Positions 11,801 through 24,060 of a stretch of DNA of 64,000 nt are shown here, one piece after another; positions within the stretch are counted from its first letter, which is position 1, and each line of letters opens with the position of its first letter. Made by a program: the position numbers and the translations under genes. Where the stretch lies: positions 85,349,882 to 85,413,881 of the forward strand of contig CM042016.1 of NCBI GenBank assembly GCA_023525715.1, given 5' to 3'. This stretch comes from Cichorium intybus. Its lineage: Eukaryota > Streptophyta > Magnoliopsida > Asterales > Asteraceae. Below the pieces are notes generated by a model. That model had not been told where the DNA came from and made no database searches. It saw nothing but the letters and a program-made list of their open reading frames with translations.

Positions 11801-12333
11801 TTTATTTCAAGAAAGGTGACGATGGTTCAAAGATCTACTTACTATTGTACGTGGATGACATGTTGATTGCAGCGAAAGATATGAAGGAGATTCAGAAGTT
11901 AAAAGACCAGCTGAAAGCTGATTTTGAAATGAAGGACTTAGGAGCTGCCAAGAAAATTTTAGGTATGGAAATTGTTCGTGACAGGAAGTCTAGGATCTTG
12001 CATCTTTCTCAAAAGGGTTACATTGAGAAAGTCCTACGACGTTTTAATATGCATGAAACAAAGCCTGTCAACACACCTTTTGCAGCTCATTTCAAGTTAT
12101 CATCCGCTTTAAGTCCTACTACGGAGACTGATATGGAGTACATGGCACGCGTACCATACTCTAGTGCTGTTGGATCTTTGATGTATGCTATGATCTGCAC
12201 ACGCCCTGATTTGGCTTATGCAGTTAGCATGGTTAGTAGATATATGGCGAACCCGGGAAGAGAACACTGGAAAGCAGTACAGTGGATCTTACGTTATCTA
12301 CGCGGTACGTCTTCTATGTGTCTACGCTATTGA
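8812..12333 (+). pseudogene. copia gag-pol polyprotein with three TAG stops
   Basis: A single frame from ATG at 8812. In order: Gag; CCHC zinc knuckle CNYCHKKGHVLEEC (9502-9543); protease active site DSG (about 9697); GAG-pre-integrase block LWHLRLGHMS; integrase core with IIDDFSR, RTDNGLEF and PQHNGVAERMNRT; RT with TTAFLNGELEEEIF, LKQSPRKWY and catalytic YVDD (11848). In-frame TAGs at 10288, 10426 and 10651 cut integrase. The first and third sit where the family has Trp (HSDLWG, SFWAEA), implying TGG to TAG. No frameshift is needed. RNase H is lost. The ORF is otherwise well kept, so inactivation looks recent. Confidence 0.9.
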
Positions 12334-12955
12334 ATACCAGTTAGGTTTAAGTAATGAAAGTTTTATGTTGTTAAGTTTGTTATGGAAAGATTTTACAAGA
12401 AAAATGATAATATGTTTCAATTATAAAGGTTTTGGCAACAAGTGTATCTCAGGAACATGATTATTGGTATTGGATGATAGAAGTGATGGATTTAGAAGAA
12501 AGCTAAGGCTTTATAGATATAATTGAAGATTGAAGGGTAGTTTTGTCCTATAGACGATATAATCATGTGAATTGTTGAGTGCCATGTTATTTATGGTATA
12601 GTATACCCTTATAGTTATATTGTAATGTGTGGCTATGTCTGATATTGTTGTTGGACTATTCTTTTTATTTTTGGGTCAGTATGGATTTATCCGTATAGCC
12701 CAGAGGTCATGCCGAATTTTCGGTAGAAATGTTAGTTTAATACGGGACATATCATTGAGATATTTTAAGGCTTTACCAAACCCCGAGTTGTTTAATTATT
12801 TCTAAATGCAATTGTTTTAATTGGAACCAAAAGTTTTAAATAATGGTTTGTTGTTTAAAAGAAAAGTTTTTGAAAGAACGGAAATGTTATTCATAGTGTT
12901 TTATAAAAGATAACGCCATTTAAGATGTATTAAAGATGGGGTGTTACACTACAGG
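12334..12955 (+). mobile_element. Probable 3' end of a retrotransposon LTR
   Basis: AT-rich sequence without coding potential, ending GGGGTGTTACA at about 12938-12948. The long gypsy LTRs later in this window end almost the same way (GGGGTGTCACA). It replaces the copia 3' part, so it may be a truncated insertion or deletion junction. The start is the copia breakpoint, not a true LTR end. Confidence 0.4.
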
Positions 12956-14880
12956 ATAGTTAGGGACCAAATCTGTAATGTACTCTAAAAATAATGACAT
13001 TTAAATAACAACTAACATATAAAAAATAAAAATTAAAGTAGGAAAAAAAAACAAAATGAGGGCAAAATGATCAATTACAAATTGATAATTTCATAATGAG
13101 TTATCGCCTTATCTCTAACGAATTATTTGTAAAGCATAACAAAATTAAACCCAAAACAATGATCCATGTAAAAAAAAAATGTACTAGTTGGCCTAAAGTT
13201 GTAATTTTCAGTATACACGTGTACTATTTCTGTAAATTAGTCTATTTGAAAAGTTTAAAACCAAGAAAACAAACAATATTGCTCCGATTATAAGATGGTG
13301 AGACAGACATTCTTTTGGAGCTCTGTTGTGTCCATAAATAATCTGTATGTAGAAAATAATGTATTGTGTTGGATATAAATCCACAACAGAAGGGCAACGT
13401 AGCATATATACAGGTACATGTTTGCTGTTCAATTACGATGCCAATAGGTTTTATACAAACTAAACATCGTATTAAGCATAGTTGGTGGCTTTCCAGTTTT
13501 GTCTTCATGGACATGATGGCAATTGCGGTTTTCGTTTTCCTTTATCATGTTCCAACAATCAATTTCGACTTCCTTGCTCTTAATTTGTTTAAACAAGTAT
13601 GTATTTGTTAGTTCTTACATGCACGCTACCTGTTTGATAAAAAGCTTGAGTGGCAATGTTTAATAGACGGTGTTTTGGTAATGAGTCCGTCAATAGCCAA
13701 AATGTTTAATGGACAGTTTTACATGCACACACGATTTAGAGATTGAAGTATTCAAAACTCGACTTTTTACGCCTCAGGACAAAATGGTTCTCTCGGGCAT
13801 AAACGGTTAGATTTTTTTTAAGTATAAAGATATGTGCTTTTAAAACAAACTTGTGCTAATTTTTTATGACATTTTTTTTTATTTTAATCCTTTTTAAATA
13901 TCTCAACCGGCTAAAATAGATGGTTGTCACCATTTGACAAGATAACAATTGATTAAAAGTTGATCTGTCTCTTCTATGTTAATATAATGGCCGTATCTTT
14001 TTAATATTGGATTAATAACCTAACTTTGTAAAACAAACAGAAAGCTAATAACCATGCTCCAAATGTTGTCAAATATCTCATCAAATGCTATCAATAGTCT
14101 GCACCACGCATCAGATCAGCCATGGGTATGGCCAGTTTTATATCAACTTTTCTAAATTAATTAGCTAAAAGATTTAAGTTAAAGATATTTGAATAGGGGA
14201 GTTGAAAGATCTAAAATAAATTTGAAGAACTATAAGAAAAATAAAGACAAAGCCAAATAAGAACTTACTAGACAACTTAACCAATCAGCAAACCAAATTT
14301 TGGGACTTCGACTACCCACGTAGTATTTCACAACTAAATCATATTCATCAACAATAGGACTTTCTGATATTATGACAAAAATTTATCATTTATGATATAC
14401 ATATTTATGCTTGGATATTCTCTATACTCTGCTCTTTGAGTGAAAGCAAACTGATTTTAATTTCTTAATGTGGCCCACCAAATTTCAGAAAGCAAAGACT
14501 GCAAGTGCTGTGACTTCAACATCTTCGAACATCAGATGGTCGATTGGTCTCCCCTGTTTTTGTTCTGTTTCAGTCTGACTCTCAAATGTAGAGACTGCAG
14601 ATATAAATAAAAATTGACATTTTCAATAGGTGGTAATGGGTTTTGCCAGTATTGCTCATAGGTGAGATGAATCATTGAATAAAGAACATAATAATTGACA
14701 TTTTCAAATGGATAAAGTGATAGGTAGCTATCAGGGAATACATCATTCTAAAAAAACTCATGTATTCATCATTTGAACATACTCATATGGTTTGTTTGTT
14801 GTTAGATGCATTTTATGCATCTTTTCTAAGCCATTTTTATCCTTGTTTTATTTGTTTTTATAGAAATTTCATGCATAATC
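12956..14880. other. Plain AT-rich intergenic DNA
   Basis: No gene, long repeat or element boundary recognised on either strand. ORFs between 13096 and 13611 are short, overlap on opposite strands and carry no known motif. Confidence 0.5.
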
Positions 14881-16325
14881 ATTTAAATTCCGGGAACTAT
14901 GATACTTCATAAGCTTGTGTTTAATTTCAGGAAAAGATGGACATTCGGTGTGGAATCGGGAGAGCATGGAATCATGGAGCATGGAGCGGGAGCTTGGAGC
15001 ACATGGAAAGAAGTATTGGAAGCTTGGCTTGGAGCTTGGAGTAACTATGGAAGCATTGGACAACAATTGGAAGCAAATGGAAGCAAGAAAAATGAAGAAA
15101 CCTAATGCCCAAATCCACACGGGTCATGTGAAATTCACACGGGGTCGTGTGGATCCTTGCAGTTTCCACAAAATCGCATTTGAAGTCCCAGTTCTGCACG
15201 GGGTCGTGTGAAATCCACACGGGCAGTGTAAAATCATGCAGTGACCATTGAAGAAATCACACGACCCGTGTGAAATCTACACGGGGTCGTGTGGCGCAAA
15301 AAGAGACGGTTACACATCAGTTTTCTGCACGGTTTAAAGGCGATTTTTGGGTCATTTTTGGGTAGTTAGACTTCTAGAGAGCAAGAGAGGACAATTTTGA
15401 AGAGGAGTATTGATCCAAAATATTTGGAAAACATCAATTTGTGGTTTGAACATTGTTTGTAAGTGCATTTAGACTACTTTTTATCGTTTGTATTGTAGAG
15501 ATCTTAGTCCACTCATGTGTGGCTAGATCTCTACCCTTTCCGATTCTGTCAAACATGTGATTTGGTGTTTTTAATCATTTGGCTAGAAGTTTATTTGTGT
15601 TTTACATCTAGTTGTTTGAGTTTTGTGTTTAATGTGCAATTGATTCTTATGTTGATTCCTGTTGGCCACTTGAATTGATGTTTGTATCATGATTGTTATT
15701 CTATTTGTGAAATCCGTAATTGTTTTACGAATAGATGTTGTAACAACACTCGAATTGATCTTTTGTTAAGGATTATTTGGATGTAACTCGAATAACATGT
15801 TTTCACGCTTCCGAGCTTATGAGAAGTATTAAATGTTGATTGGTTGTTCACTTAAATCCTAATGCGTTTATCTAATGTAATCCAAGAGCTTATTTGGATT
15901 ATGTTAAGAAAATAGGTTTAATTCAAAGAGCTTGTTTTGATTAAATATCTTTGTGAACTAAAAAGTGTTAGAGCTTATTAATGCTTTTAAAACCATCTTA
16001 GATAAAATGAATAAAACTTCTAGTTTGGATTGAGAATCCTTATCAAACATGTAAACACGGAATCGGAACCTTATTTCATTGTGTTTTTGTATCTTTTTAA
16101 ATCATTTATATGTTTAGTTTTATAAATTTTTATAACATTCAAAACCCCCCTTATAAACCTAGTGTACCCTATGTGACAAATTGGCATATCTTTAGTCCCA
16201 TGTCCCTGTGGACCGACCTTGTTTATCTGATACTATCTTTATAGTAAATTGAGCAGTGAACTAAGATTTGAGTTTATTATTTAATATCTCAATTCATTTG
16301 TTGAGTTTGACGCCTCAACATTTGT
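14881..16325 (+). mobile_element. Retrotransposon relic with CACGGGTCGTG palindromes
   Basis: Non-coding. 14940-15075 is a short irregular GGAGC/TTGGA-rich repeat. 15115-15300 has about six copies of a near-palindrome such as CACACGGGGTCGTGTG and CACACGACCCGTGTG. The end (about 16190-16321), with CCCTGTGGACCGACCTTG and GACGCCTCAACA, resembles 3' parts of large plant gypsy LTR/leader regions. No gag-pol, PBS or second LTR is present. Confidence 0.4.
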
Positions 16326-16610
16326 ACTTTTCAATTATTAGAACAAGGATCTCAAAATTTAACTCGTACAACTTCATCAAATAACGTAAAATCTACGATC
16401 AATCCTAATTCACAGATTATTTTAGAATTTCAAATTTGTTGTTTTTCTTAAAAAAATTTGAAGTATTTACACTTGTTAACCATTTTGACTTATTTTGGAA
16501 TACATGGTGGGTTTTTCCTGTATACAACTTTATTCGTATTCAATAACATGAAAAAAAAAAGAAGCAATGGCATGTCCTGTTGCAACCATATATTTATAGG
16601 AAAACAACAT
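16326..16610. other. Short AT-rich spacer
   Basis: No gene or repeat recognised. It ends at the target duplication of the adjacent Mutator-like element. Confidence 0.4.
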
Positions 16611-16619
16611 TTTTTATTA
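16611..16619. repeat. Left target-site duplication of the MULE
   Basis: TTTTTATTA, identical to 17998-18006. Confidence 0.9.
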
Positions 16620-17997
16620 GAGAAAATTACACGAATGGTCCCTGTGGTTTGGGGAGTTTTCACGTTTGGTCCCTAACTTATTTTTTTAACTCGGACAGTC
16701 CCTAATGTTTGATTTTGTTACGAGTTTGGTCCCTACCAGAGGTAAAAAGACTATTTTACCCTTAATACTATATTTTTTATTTTGTTAATTCTTTTTTATC
16801 TATTATTTTTAATTTTGAAAAAAGAAATAGCCCACACCTACCCAAACCCTTTCCCATCTGAAACGTAATCCTCTTCCCCCTTCCAATGTACTCTCTCTCT
16901 CTCTCTCTCTGGTACTAATTATCTTCTCGAACAATTCCGGCAAAGTAGATGGTGAACAAAGGAGGCGTTTCTTCTTTGTGTTCGTTCCCCCCTGAAGACA
17001 CGTCAACCGATTATAATGCAACGAATGATTTTGTTCAGAAGTGTTTGATTTGGGGAAACAAGAGAGAGGTGGGCAGTGAAATAGCTTCTCAACCATGCGT
17101 AGCTTCAACAAATTGACGACCCTTCAAACGAAATTGTCTGCAAAAAACTCTATACATATACACCGACGAGTATACTTGATCAAGACATGTTGAATCCAAT
17201 GGAAGAACATGTTCGTAATCGTTGGTAGGTACTGAGTTTGCCCAATCCATGTGCTCATCAAACTCTCTGAGGCAAAGATTCAAACAATTGGTGGACCTAT
17301 GGCAGAAGAATGGATAGAAAACGATGAACTGAGAGAAGAAACACAAGTCCCATGCTTCACCTTCTTAGGTACTGTCGTGAACAAATCTTTCTTCTACCCA
17401 AAACCTTTACCCGCCCTGTTTAAAAGTCTAATAGGAATGTTAATTAAGAAGAGAAGACTAAGGCAGAGTCCACCGGAAGAACAAAGCAACCGGCACCGCG
17501 GTGCCTGTTTCCCGATCCAATTTGTTATCCACATCGGCGCTCCCTTAGTTTCTGGTGGTGATCACCGCTGCTTCAGGTGATGAACATGAGGGCTTCAGAT
17601 GCACTAGAGGGAGGCGCGGTAGATAAGTGGCGGTGGCTAGATGTTGATGGCGATTCTCAACAAGAGAAGCGAGAAGCGATGTTATGTTTCCGACGGTATT
17701 AGAGAAAGAGACGAAGGAAAAGTGGAAAACCTAAGGGTGGAGTGGTGAGGATAAAGAAATGATCGGGTTGGATATTTGGGCCTATTTCTTTTTCTTTTTT
17801 TCAGAATTAAAAATAATAGATAAAAGAATTAATAAAATAAAAATATACCATTAAGGGTAAAATAGTCTTTTTACCTCTGGTAGGGACCTAACGCGTAACA
17901 AAATCAAACATTAAGGACTGTCCGAGTTAAAAAAATTAGTTAGGGACCGAGCATGAAGACTACCCCAAACCACAGGGATCATTCGGGTAATTTTCTC
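16620..17997. mobile_element. Mutator-like DNA transposon with ~215-bp TIRs
   Basis: Terminal inverted repeats run from GAGAAAATTAC at 16620 to about 16832, and from about 17785 to GTAATTTTCTC at 17997. They pair almost throughout, including the TTTGGTCCCT-like tracts. The 9-bp target duplication TTTTTATTA is perfect (16611-16619 and 17998-18006). Long TIRs plus a 9-bp duplication define MULEs. At 1,378 bp there is no transposase, so it is non-autonomous. Its ~950-bp core is GC-richer than the surroundings, with open stretches on both strands (for example minus 17346-17089, plus 17251-17580) that I cannot assign. Captured host DNA (Pack-MULE) is possible. Confidence 0.9.
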
Positions 17998-18006
17998 TTT
18001 TTATTA
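17998..18006. repeat. Right target-site duplication of the MULE
   Basis: TTTTTATTA, identical to 16611-16619. Confidence 0.9.
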
Positions 18007-18171
18007 TATGCATGCTTATGTTGATATAATATATGCATTTTGTTGATTGAAAGAAAGTAAAATCAATTATGATATTTATACATTATCAAAGGCAGAGGGA
18101 GAAGCATACATTCATATTAAGTTTGTAACTCCTGAGAGTATGAAGATGTGGGGGATACGTGAGATGATGGG

Positions 18172-18864
18172 CTAGTAGGAGCCTCTTTTACTACTTCTTT
18201 CTTTCAGATTTGGACATCCTTCTATTATCAGACTCAAAAGTGAAGGAAGCAACATTTTCGGGAGATCCATTATCTTAGGGCAGTTGGAAATGAAGAGATG
18301 CTGGAGGGAGGTGAGGTGTTCGAGTCCCACTGAAACTGATTCCATTTTCTCAAATTCTTTTATGGAAAGAGAAGTAAGAGATGAAGGAAGAAGATGGGAC
18401 AACTAACTGAAATTACTCACATCTTCTGATGGTCCACCTATTAAACGTAGTGTCACAAGTGAGGTTGGAAAAGTCTGTGGGCTCCACTTTGAAATGGGCT
18501 TCTTCAACCCCCCAATGTCAAGAGAACACAATTTTGGAGGCCAGTGCCCTCGAGAAAAGGAAGCATCAATATTTGGACATTTTGCTATTCTCAGATCTGT
18601 TAACACATTGAGTTTCGGCAACTCGTGGTCAGGAAACGACTTCATATTTGGACAATTGATTATTGCGAGACCCGTGAGGTGATAGAAGGACCTCAATTCA
18701 GTGATCGATTTCAGATTTGGCCAATTATATATAAGTACAGATTCAAGCATGAGTATGTTTGAATTGATCAGAGGCCTCTCTTGTCCTCCTACCAACTCCT
18801 TTTCCAATAATTTATTACAATTCTGGATGGAAAGTGACTTGACGCTATTTGGACAGCTGCAATG
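18172..18864 (-). pseudogene. CNL resistance gene, 3' half (terminal LRRs)
   Basis: Minus-strand continuation of the gene at 24059-27091, separated from it by a gypsy element. It encodes about 230 codons of irregular plant LRRs (LESVLIYNWPNLKSITEL, LTDLRIAKCPNIDA, LTSLQHLFISNCPKI, LLSLIIEGCPNL), the normal C-terminal region of RPP13-like CNL proteins. The codon phase at the insertion edge (CAT at 18864) continues the phase of the 5' half (TTG ending at 24059). TAG at 18403-18405 sits between LRRs, plausibly from CAG. TAG at 18172-18174 follows RGSY, where I would expect Trp near the natural C-terminus. So this half is also degraded after the insertion or before it. Together the halves would make about 1,240 codons, normal for this class. 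Confidence 0.85.
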
Positions 18865-19163
18865 TGATGGGAATCAGTTCAGAAATGAAAAGAAAACAGG
18901 AATTAGGACTAGAGTTCTCGAATCTGTTGCATATTGAACTTCCCCTTTCGAGAGGGGGAAAACTCTCCAAGAAACGGTTACAATTTTCTGCACACCTCTC
19001 TCCCCTTCTCCTCCTCCTCTTATCCTCTTTCTAAGCTAACTGACTTAACTACCTACAGACCCCTCTTTCTTCTGTTGTAAGTAAGTATTTTCCCCAAAAG
19101 GACCAAACTACCCCTTACTTATTTCTTCTACTGTAGGTGAACACTACAGGTGGACGTGTATCA
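18865..19163 (-). repeat. 3' LTR of the Reina-like element
   Basis: On the minus strand starts TGATACACG just after the polypurine tract and ends CCCATCA. Nearly identical to 23763-24060. Confidence 0.9.
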
Positions 19164-22100
19164 ATTCTTCCCCCATGAGCTTCACCTTGTCCCCAAGGTG
19201 AAAGGCCGGAAAGGCTTTGTCAAGAAGAGTATAATCTTCCCAAGTCGCTTCGAACACAGGTAATTCCTTCCATTTAATGAGAACTTCAGAATTGCCATCT
19301 ACCTTGTCTCTTATTTGTAACACCTGTTCAGGTTCTACCAATAGTTCCAAGTCATCGGATAAACGCTGGGGTAATGCATTTGAAACAAGAGAAGGTCCGA
19401 TCGCTCGCCTCAACTGCGATACATGGAAGACAGGATGTAATTTTGAAGAACTTGGTAGTTTCAACCTGTAGGCAACTTGTCCCACTCTTTCTAACACTTC
19501 AAAAGACCCGTAAAAACGTGCAGATAGCTTTTGATTGTTGCATTTGCGTAAAGACTTGAGCCGATAGGGTTGTAGTTTCAAAAAAACTTGATCTTTAGGT
19601 TCAAAGTGTTCATCTTTACGATGTTTATCTGCCTGCAATTTCATCCTTTGTTGTGCTTTAAGTAAATTGAACCTTAATTCATCCAATAAATGGTCCCTTT
19701 CCAGCAATGTAGCTTCCACAGTTTGTACTGTACAAGTCCCTTCTGTACATTTGATCAATTTGGGTGGATCTCTTCCATACAAAGCTTTGAAAGGTGTACA
19801 ATGAAGTGAAGCATGGTACGTGGTATTGTACCAAAATTCTGCCCAACTCAAGAATTTTTTCCATTGTTTGGGTTTTCCGGATACAAAACATCGTAAATAT
19901 TGTTCCAAACAACGATTGACAACTTCCGATTGCCCATCGAATTGTGGATGATATGCCGTTGAATAACATAATTTGGTTCCTTGTTTTTTAAAAATTTCTT
20001 TCCAAAATTGACTAAGGAAAATCTTGTCTCGATCCGTAATGATTGAAATTGGAACACCATGTAACCGCACTATTTCTTGTAAAAACACCTCCGCGACTTG
20101 TTGTGCTGTGAAAGGATGCTTAAGTGGTATAAAGTGGGCAAACTTACTTAATCGGTCAACGGTCACAAGGATGGTGTCATATCCTTCGGATTCGGGCAAA
20201 CCTTCAACAAAATCCATTGTAATCGTATCCCATACTTGCATCGGAATTTCATTCGGTTGTAATAACCCGGTTGGAGACCCGTTTAAAATTTTATTTTGTT
20301 GACAAGTTCCGCATGCTAGAACAAATTCTTTAATAGTTTTCTTCATTCCGACCCAAAAAAGTTCCGATGATATTCGTTGAAAAGTTCTTTCTATACCGGA
20401 GTGTCCCCCCATGAAAGACACATGAAACTCGTCTAAAATTGTAGTAATCAAGGAAGAATGTTGTGATACCACCAACCGATTTTTACACCAAAGTAAGTCA
20501 TTGCGAACCTCAAAACCAGGGTGTTTTGCGGAATTGGAATCTATGTCTTCTTTAATCTTTTTTAGTAATGCATCATTTTGGGTCTCGGTTTTCAACAATT
20601 CCCAATCCCGCCATTGTGGCCCTCCCACTACCGACAACTCAAGATCTTTTCGTGATAAAGCATCCGCAACTTTATTGGTGATACCCGGCTTATAGATGAT
20701 CTCAAAATCATACCCAAGTAATTTAGTAACCCACTTTTGATATTGAGGTTCAATAATTCGTTGATCTAAGAGGAATTTCAAACTTTGTTGATCGGATTTG
20801 ACCACGAATCTCCGCCCTAACAAATACGGTCTCCATTTAGAAATAGAAAAAACGATCGCCATGAGTTCTTTTTCATATATCGCCTTTTGTCGTGCCCGTG
20901 TACCCAAAACTTGGCTATAAAAAGCGATTAGTTTATTATCTTGCATTAAAACTGCGTCGAGGCCGCCGCCCGATGCATCCGTCTTGATAACAAAGGTTTT
21001 GGAAAAATCCGGTAATGCTAACACCGGTGCCGACGTCATCGCATTTTTTAAAAGTTCGAATGATAAGGTTGCATCTTCATTCCAAACAAAGTTATTTTTC
21101 TTAAGTAATTCGGTTAACGGCTTTGCCAAGTTCCCGTATCCGCGAACAAACTTTCGGTAATATCCCGTTAATCCAAGAAAACCCCGTAATTGAGTTATGT
21201 TATTGGGTCTTGGCCAAGTCAAAATTGCATTGATTTTCATGTTATCCATTTCAACACCTTCTTGTGAAATAATATGACCCAAATAACCTATTTTCTGTTT
21301 AGCGAATTCACACTTCTTCTTGTTCGCGTAGAGGTTTTGATCTTTCAACACTTGTAAAACTTGTTTTAAATGTTTAGCGTGATCTTTTTGAGTTTGGCTA
21401 CAAATCAAGATATCATCGAAAAACACTAAAACAAATTTTCTTAAAAATGGTTTGAAAATGTCATTCATCAACGATTGGAATGTAGCGGGTGCGTTTGTGA
21501 GGCCAAAAGGCATAACCAAAAATTCGTAATGTCCCTCATGTGTTCTAAAAGCGGTTTTTGGAACATCTTCTTCTTTCATACGAATTTGGTGATAACCCGC
21601 TTTTAAATCCAATTTTGAAAAATATTGTGCCCCATGTAATTCGTCTAGTAATTCATCTATAATTGGAATCGGAAATTTGTCGGGAATTGTACCTTTATTG
21701 AGTGCCCGATAATCGATACAAAAACGCCAACTTCAGTCTTTCTTCTTCACAAGTAAAACGGGGCTCGAAAAAGCACTTTTGCTGTTTTGAATAATACCCG
21801 TTTCCAACATTTCCGTCACCAATTTTTCAATCTCGTTATTTTGAAATTGAGGGTACCGGTAAGGTCTAATGTTAATGGGTTCTACCCCATTTTTAAGTGA
21901 GATACCATGTTCCGCATTCCTTATTGGTGGCAAGCCTTTTGGTGTCTTGAACACTTCCTCATATTCGTTTAGCACTTCGGTAATCATTAAGGGACATTCT
22001 TCACTTTTGTTATTTTCTTCTTCGATATTACCCAACTCAATAAGTAATCCTTGGCCTTCTTGTTGTATGGTCTTTATCATAGATTTCAATGATACTAATG

Positions 22101-23760
22101 ATCGTCCCAAGGCTTTATCCCCTTGTAATTTGACTATCTCACATTTCCAATTAAACTTCATAATTTGTGCTTGCCAATCAACTTCGGTTTTTCCCAACGT
22201 CACTAACCATTGCATACCCAAAATAACATCCGAATTACCCAATTTGATGGGTAGAAATTCCTCGTTACTCTCAATGCCTTGCACCCATAATGAGACATCC
22301 CTACACAATCCTTGGCCGCCCACATTTGTACCCGTTCCCAGGGAAATATTGTAATCTTTAGTGGTGTTAACTTTTAAATTGATTTTTTTCACCAACTCGA
22401 TCGAAATAAAATTGTGAGATGCCCCACAATCCACCATCACTACCACCTTTTGGTTACCGATAAGACCCTCCATCTTCATTGTCTTTGGTGTTGTCAACCC
22501 CATTATCGAATTCAATGATACCTCGATATGCCCCTCTTTTATAACCGTTGCTAATTCCGCGTTATCGTCCTCCATTTCCATCTCTTCTATGTCATTATGA
22601 TCTTCCCCATCTTGTATTATCACCACATTCAATTCTTTCTTCTTGCATACATGCCCCGGTTTGTAATTTTCGTCACATCGATAACATAATCCTTGAGTTC
22701 GCTTTTGTAACAATTCGGCTTCGGAAAGTCTTCTAAAACTCCCACTTTTGTTTTCATTTCCGGTAGTTCGTGAATTTGTTTCAAAAAAAATTTTATCTTC
22801 TGAATTTTGATCACTGAATTTTTTAAAATTGGATTTGTAAAACATGTTCTTGTTCACCAATTTGTTATTTTCTTCTATTTTCTCGGCAAGTTCCATGGTA
22901 TGATGCAATCCTTTTGGCCCAAGAATTCTTAATTCAGCCCGAATGTCCGATTTCAGCCCATTCATGAATTGGCCCACAAAGATCTCATCCGTTATACCCT
23001 CTAATGGTGCCGCTAAAGCAATAAAACGCCTCATGTATTCCTTCACTGTGGTTTCTTGTTTCACGGCTAAGAATTGCTCACACAAGGTGCCTTCTCTGGA
23101 TGATCGAAATTGTAGCAGCAACAACTCTTTTAGTTCTTCCCATCTTCGTATTGTTCTCCTTTTATTCTCCCATTGAAACCAGCTTAACGCATCTCCTTCA
23201 AATGCGATAATTGCGACTTCCAACATCTCTTCATTTGAGAGTCGGTTCAAAGAAAAGTATCTCTCTGCCCTCAAGATCTAATTATCGGGATTGGATCCTT
23301 CAAATACTGGGATTTCAAGTTTTCTTCCTTTAATTGCTAAGAAATTTTGCGATTCATGGGTTCTAGGGTTATACCTTTGACGGAAATCACCATCGGAGGT
23401 CCTTAGATTGTAATTATCTGCTGTGGATTTTGATCGGTCCTCTTTTTCAGGTGGAGTTGGCTTGTTGAATTCACTTCCCGGCGTTGACTTGCTTGATTCA
23501 GGTTTGTTCTTATCTAAATCTTCCGATCCCTGGTTCATCTTAGCTAGTTGCATCATGATCATCTTCAAACTGTCACCGATTTCTCCAAAGCGTGATTCCA
23601 CTTTTTCTGAATTCTCTTTTAGGTTTACTTCAATTGACTCTAACTTGGAATCAAATCTATTTTGATTGGATTGGATTTGAGCAATTGCCCCTTCAATTTC
23701 TTCTACATGATTGTTTAAAGATCGAGTTCCCATATTGAATCGGAACTGCTCTGATACCAA
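19144..23760 (-). pseudogene. Reina-like gag-pol polyprotein with two stops
   Basis: One continuous minus-strand frame of about 1,540 codons. Order: Gag with coiled-coil-like N-terminus (MGTRSLNNHVEEIEGAIAQI) and retrotransposon Gag core (DALSWFQWENKRR); a zinc knuckle; protease with VDCGASHNFIS; RT with MPFGLTNAPATFQ and FDDIL (about 21415); RNase H with KTDASGGGLDAVLMQ; integrase with zinc finger GGHSGIERTF...CGTCQQNK and core MDFVEGLP, ITDRDKIF; then WKELPVFEATWEDY, a chromodomain-like tail that targets insertion to chromatin. Two stops: TAG at 23280-23278 (NPDN*ILRAER, family Trp) and TGA at 21735-21733 (KKKD*SWRFC, family Gly). Everything else is open. The stop after the chromodomain at 19144 overlaps the 3' LTR. 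Confidence 0.9.
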
Positions 23761-23762
23761 TT
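23748..23762 (-). promoter_or_regulatory. Primer-binding site of the Reina-like element
   Basis: Minus strand AATTGGTATCAGAGC directly after the 5' LTR, complementary to initiator Met tRNA. Confidence 0.85.
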
Positions 23763-24060
23763 TGATGGGAATCAGTTCAGAAATGAAAAGAAAACAGGAA
23801 TTAGGACTAGAGTTCTCGAATCTATTGCATATTGAACTTCCCCTTCGAGAGGGGGAAAACTCTCCAAGAAACGGTTACAATTTTCTGCACACCTCTCTCC
23901 CCTTCTCCTCCTCCTCTTATCCTCTTTCTAAGCTAACTGACTTAACTACCTACAGACCCCTCTTTCTTCTGTTGTAAGTAAGTATTTTCCCCAAAAGGAC
24001 CAAACTACCCCTTACTTATTTCTTCTACTGTATGTGAACACTACAGGTGGACGTGGACCA
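23763..24060 (-). repeat. 5' LTR of the Reina-like element
   Basis: Nearly identical to 18865-19163. Its outer end reads TGGTCCACG instead of TGATACACG, so either two substitutions or a small rearrangement affected the junction with the CNL gene. Confidence 0.85.

Larger units (their letters stand above)
18865..24060 (-). mobile_element. Reina-like chromovirus (Ty3/gypsy) inserted in the CNL gene
   Basis: A complete, compact gypsy element on the minus strand: 5' LTR 24060-23763, tRNA-Met PBS, single gag-pol frame, polypurine tract GGGGGAAGAA near 19172-19163, 3' LTR 19163-18865. LTRs are about 299 bp and begin TGATACACG and end CCCATCA. Between copies I count two substitutions and one 1-base indel in the body, plus two changes at the outermost 5' bases, so insertion was recent. 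Size, short LTRs and a C-terminal chromodomain-like region fit the Reina clade. No clean 5-bp target duplication: CATTG follows the 3' LTR but the bases before the 5' LTR differ. Confidence 0.9.

Noticed and set aside
13096..13611. Opposed ORFs in the 13-kb region
   Set aside because: Short, overlapping on both strands, no known motif, surrounded by plain AT-rich sequence.
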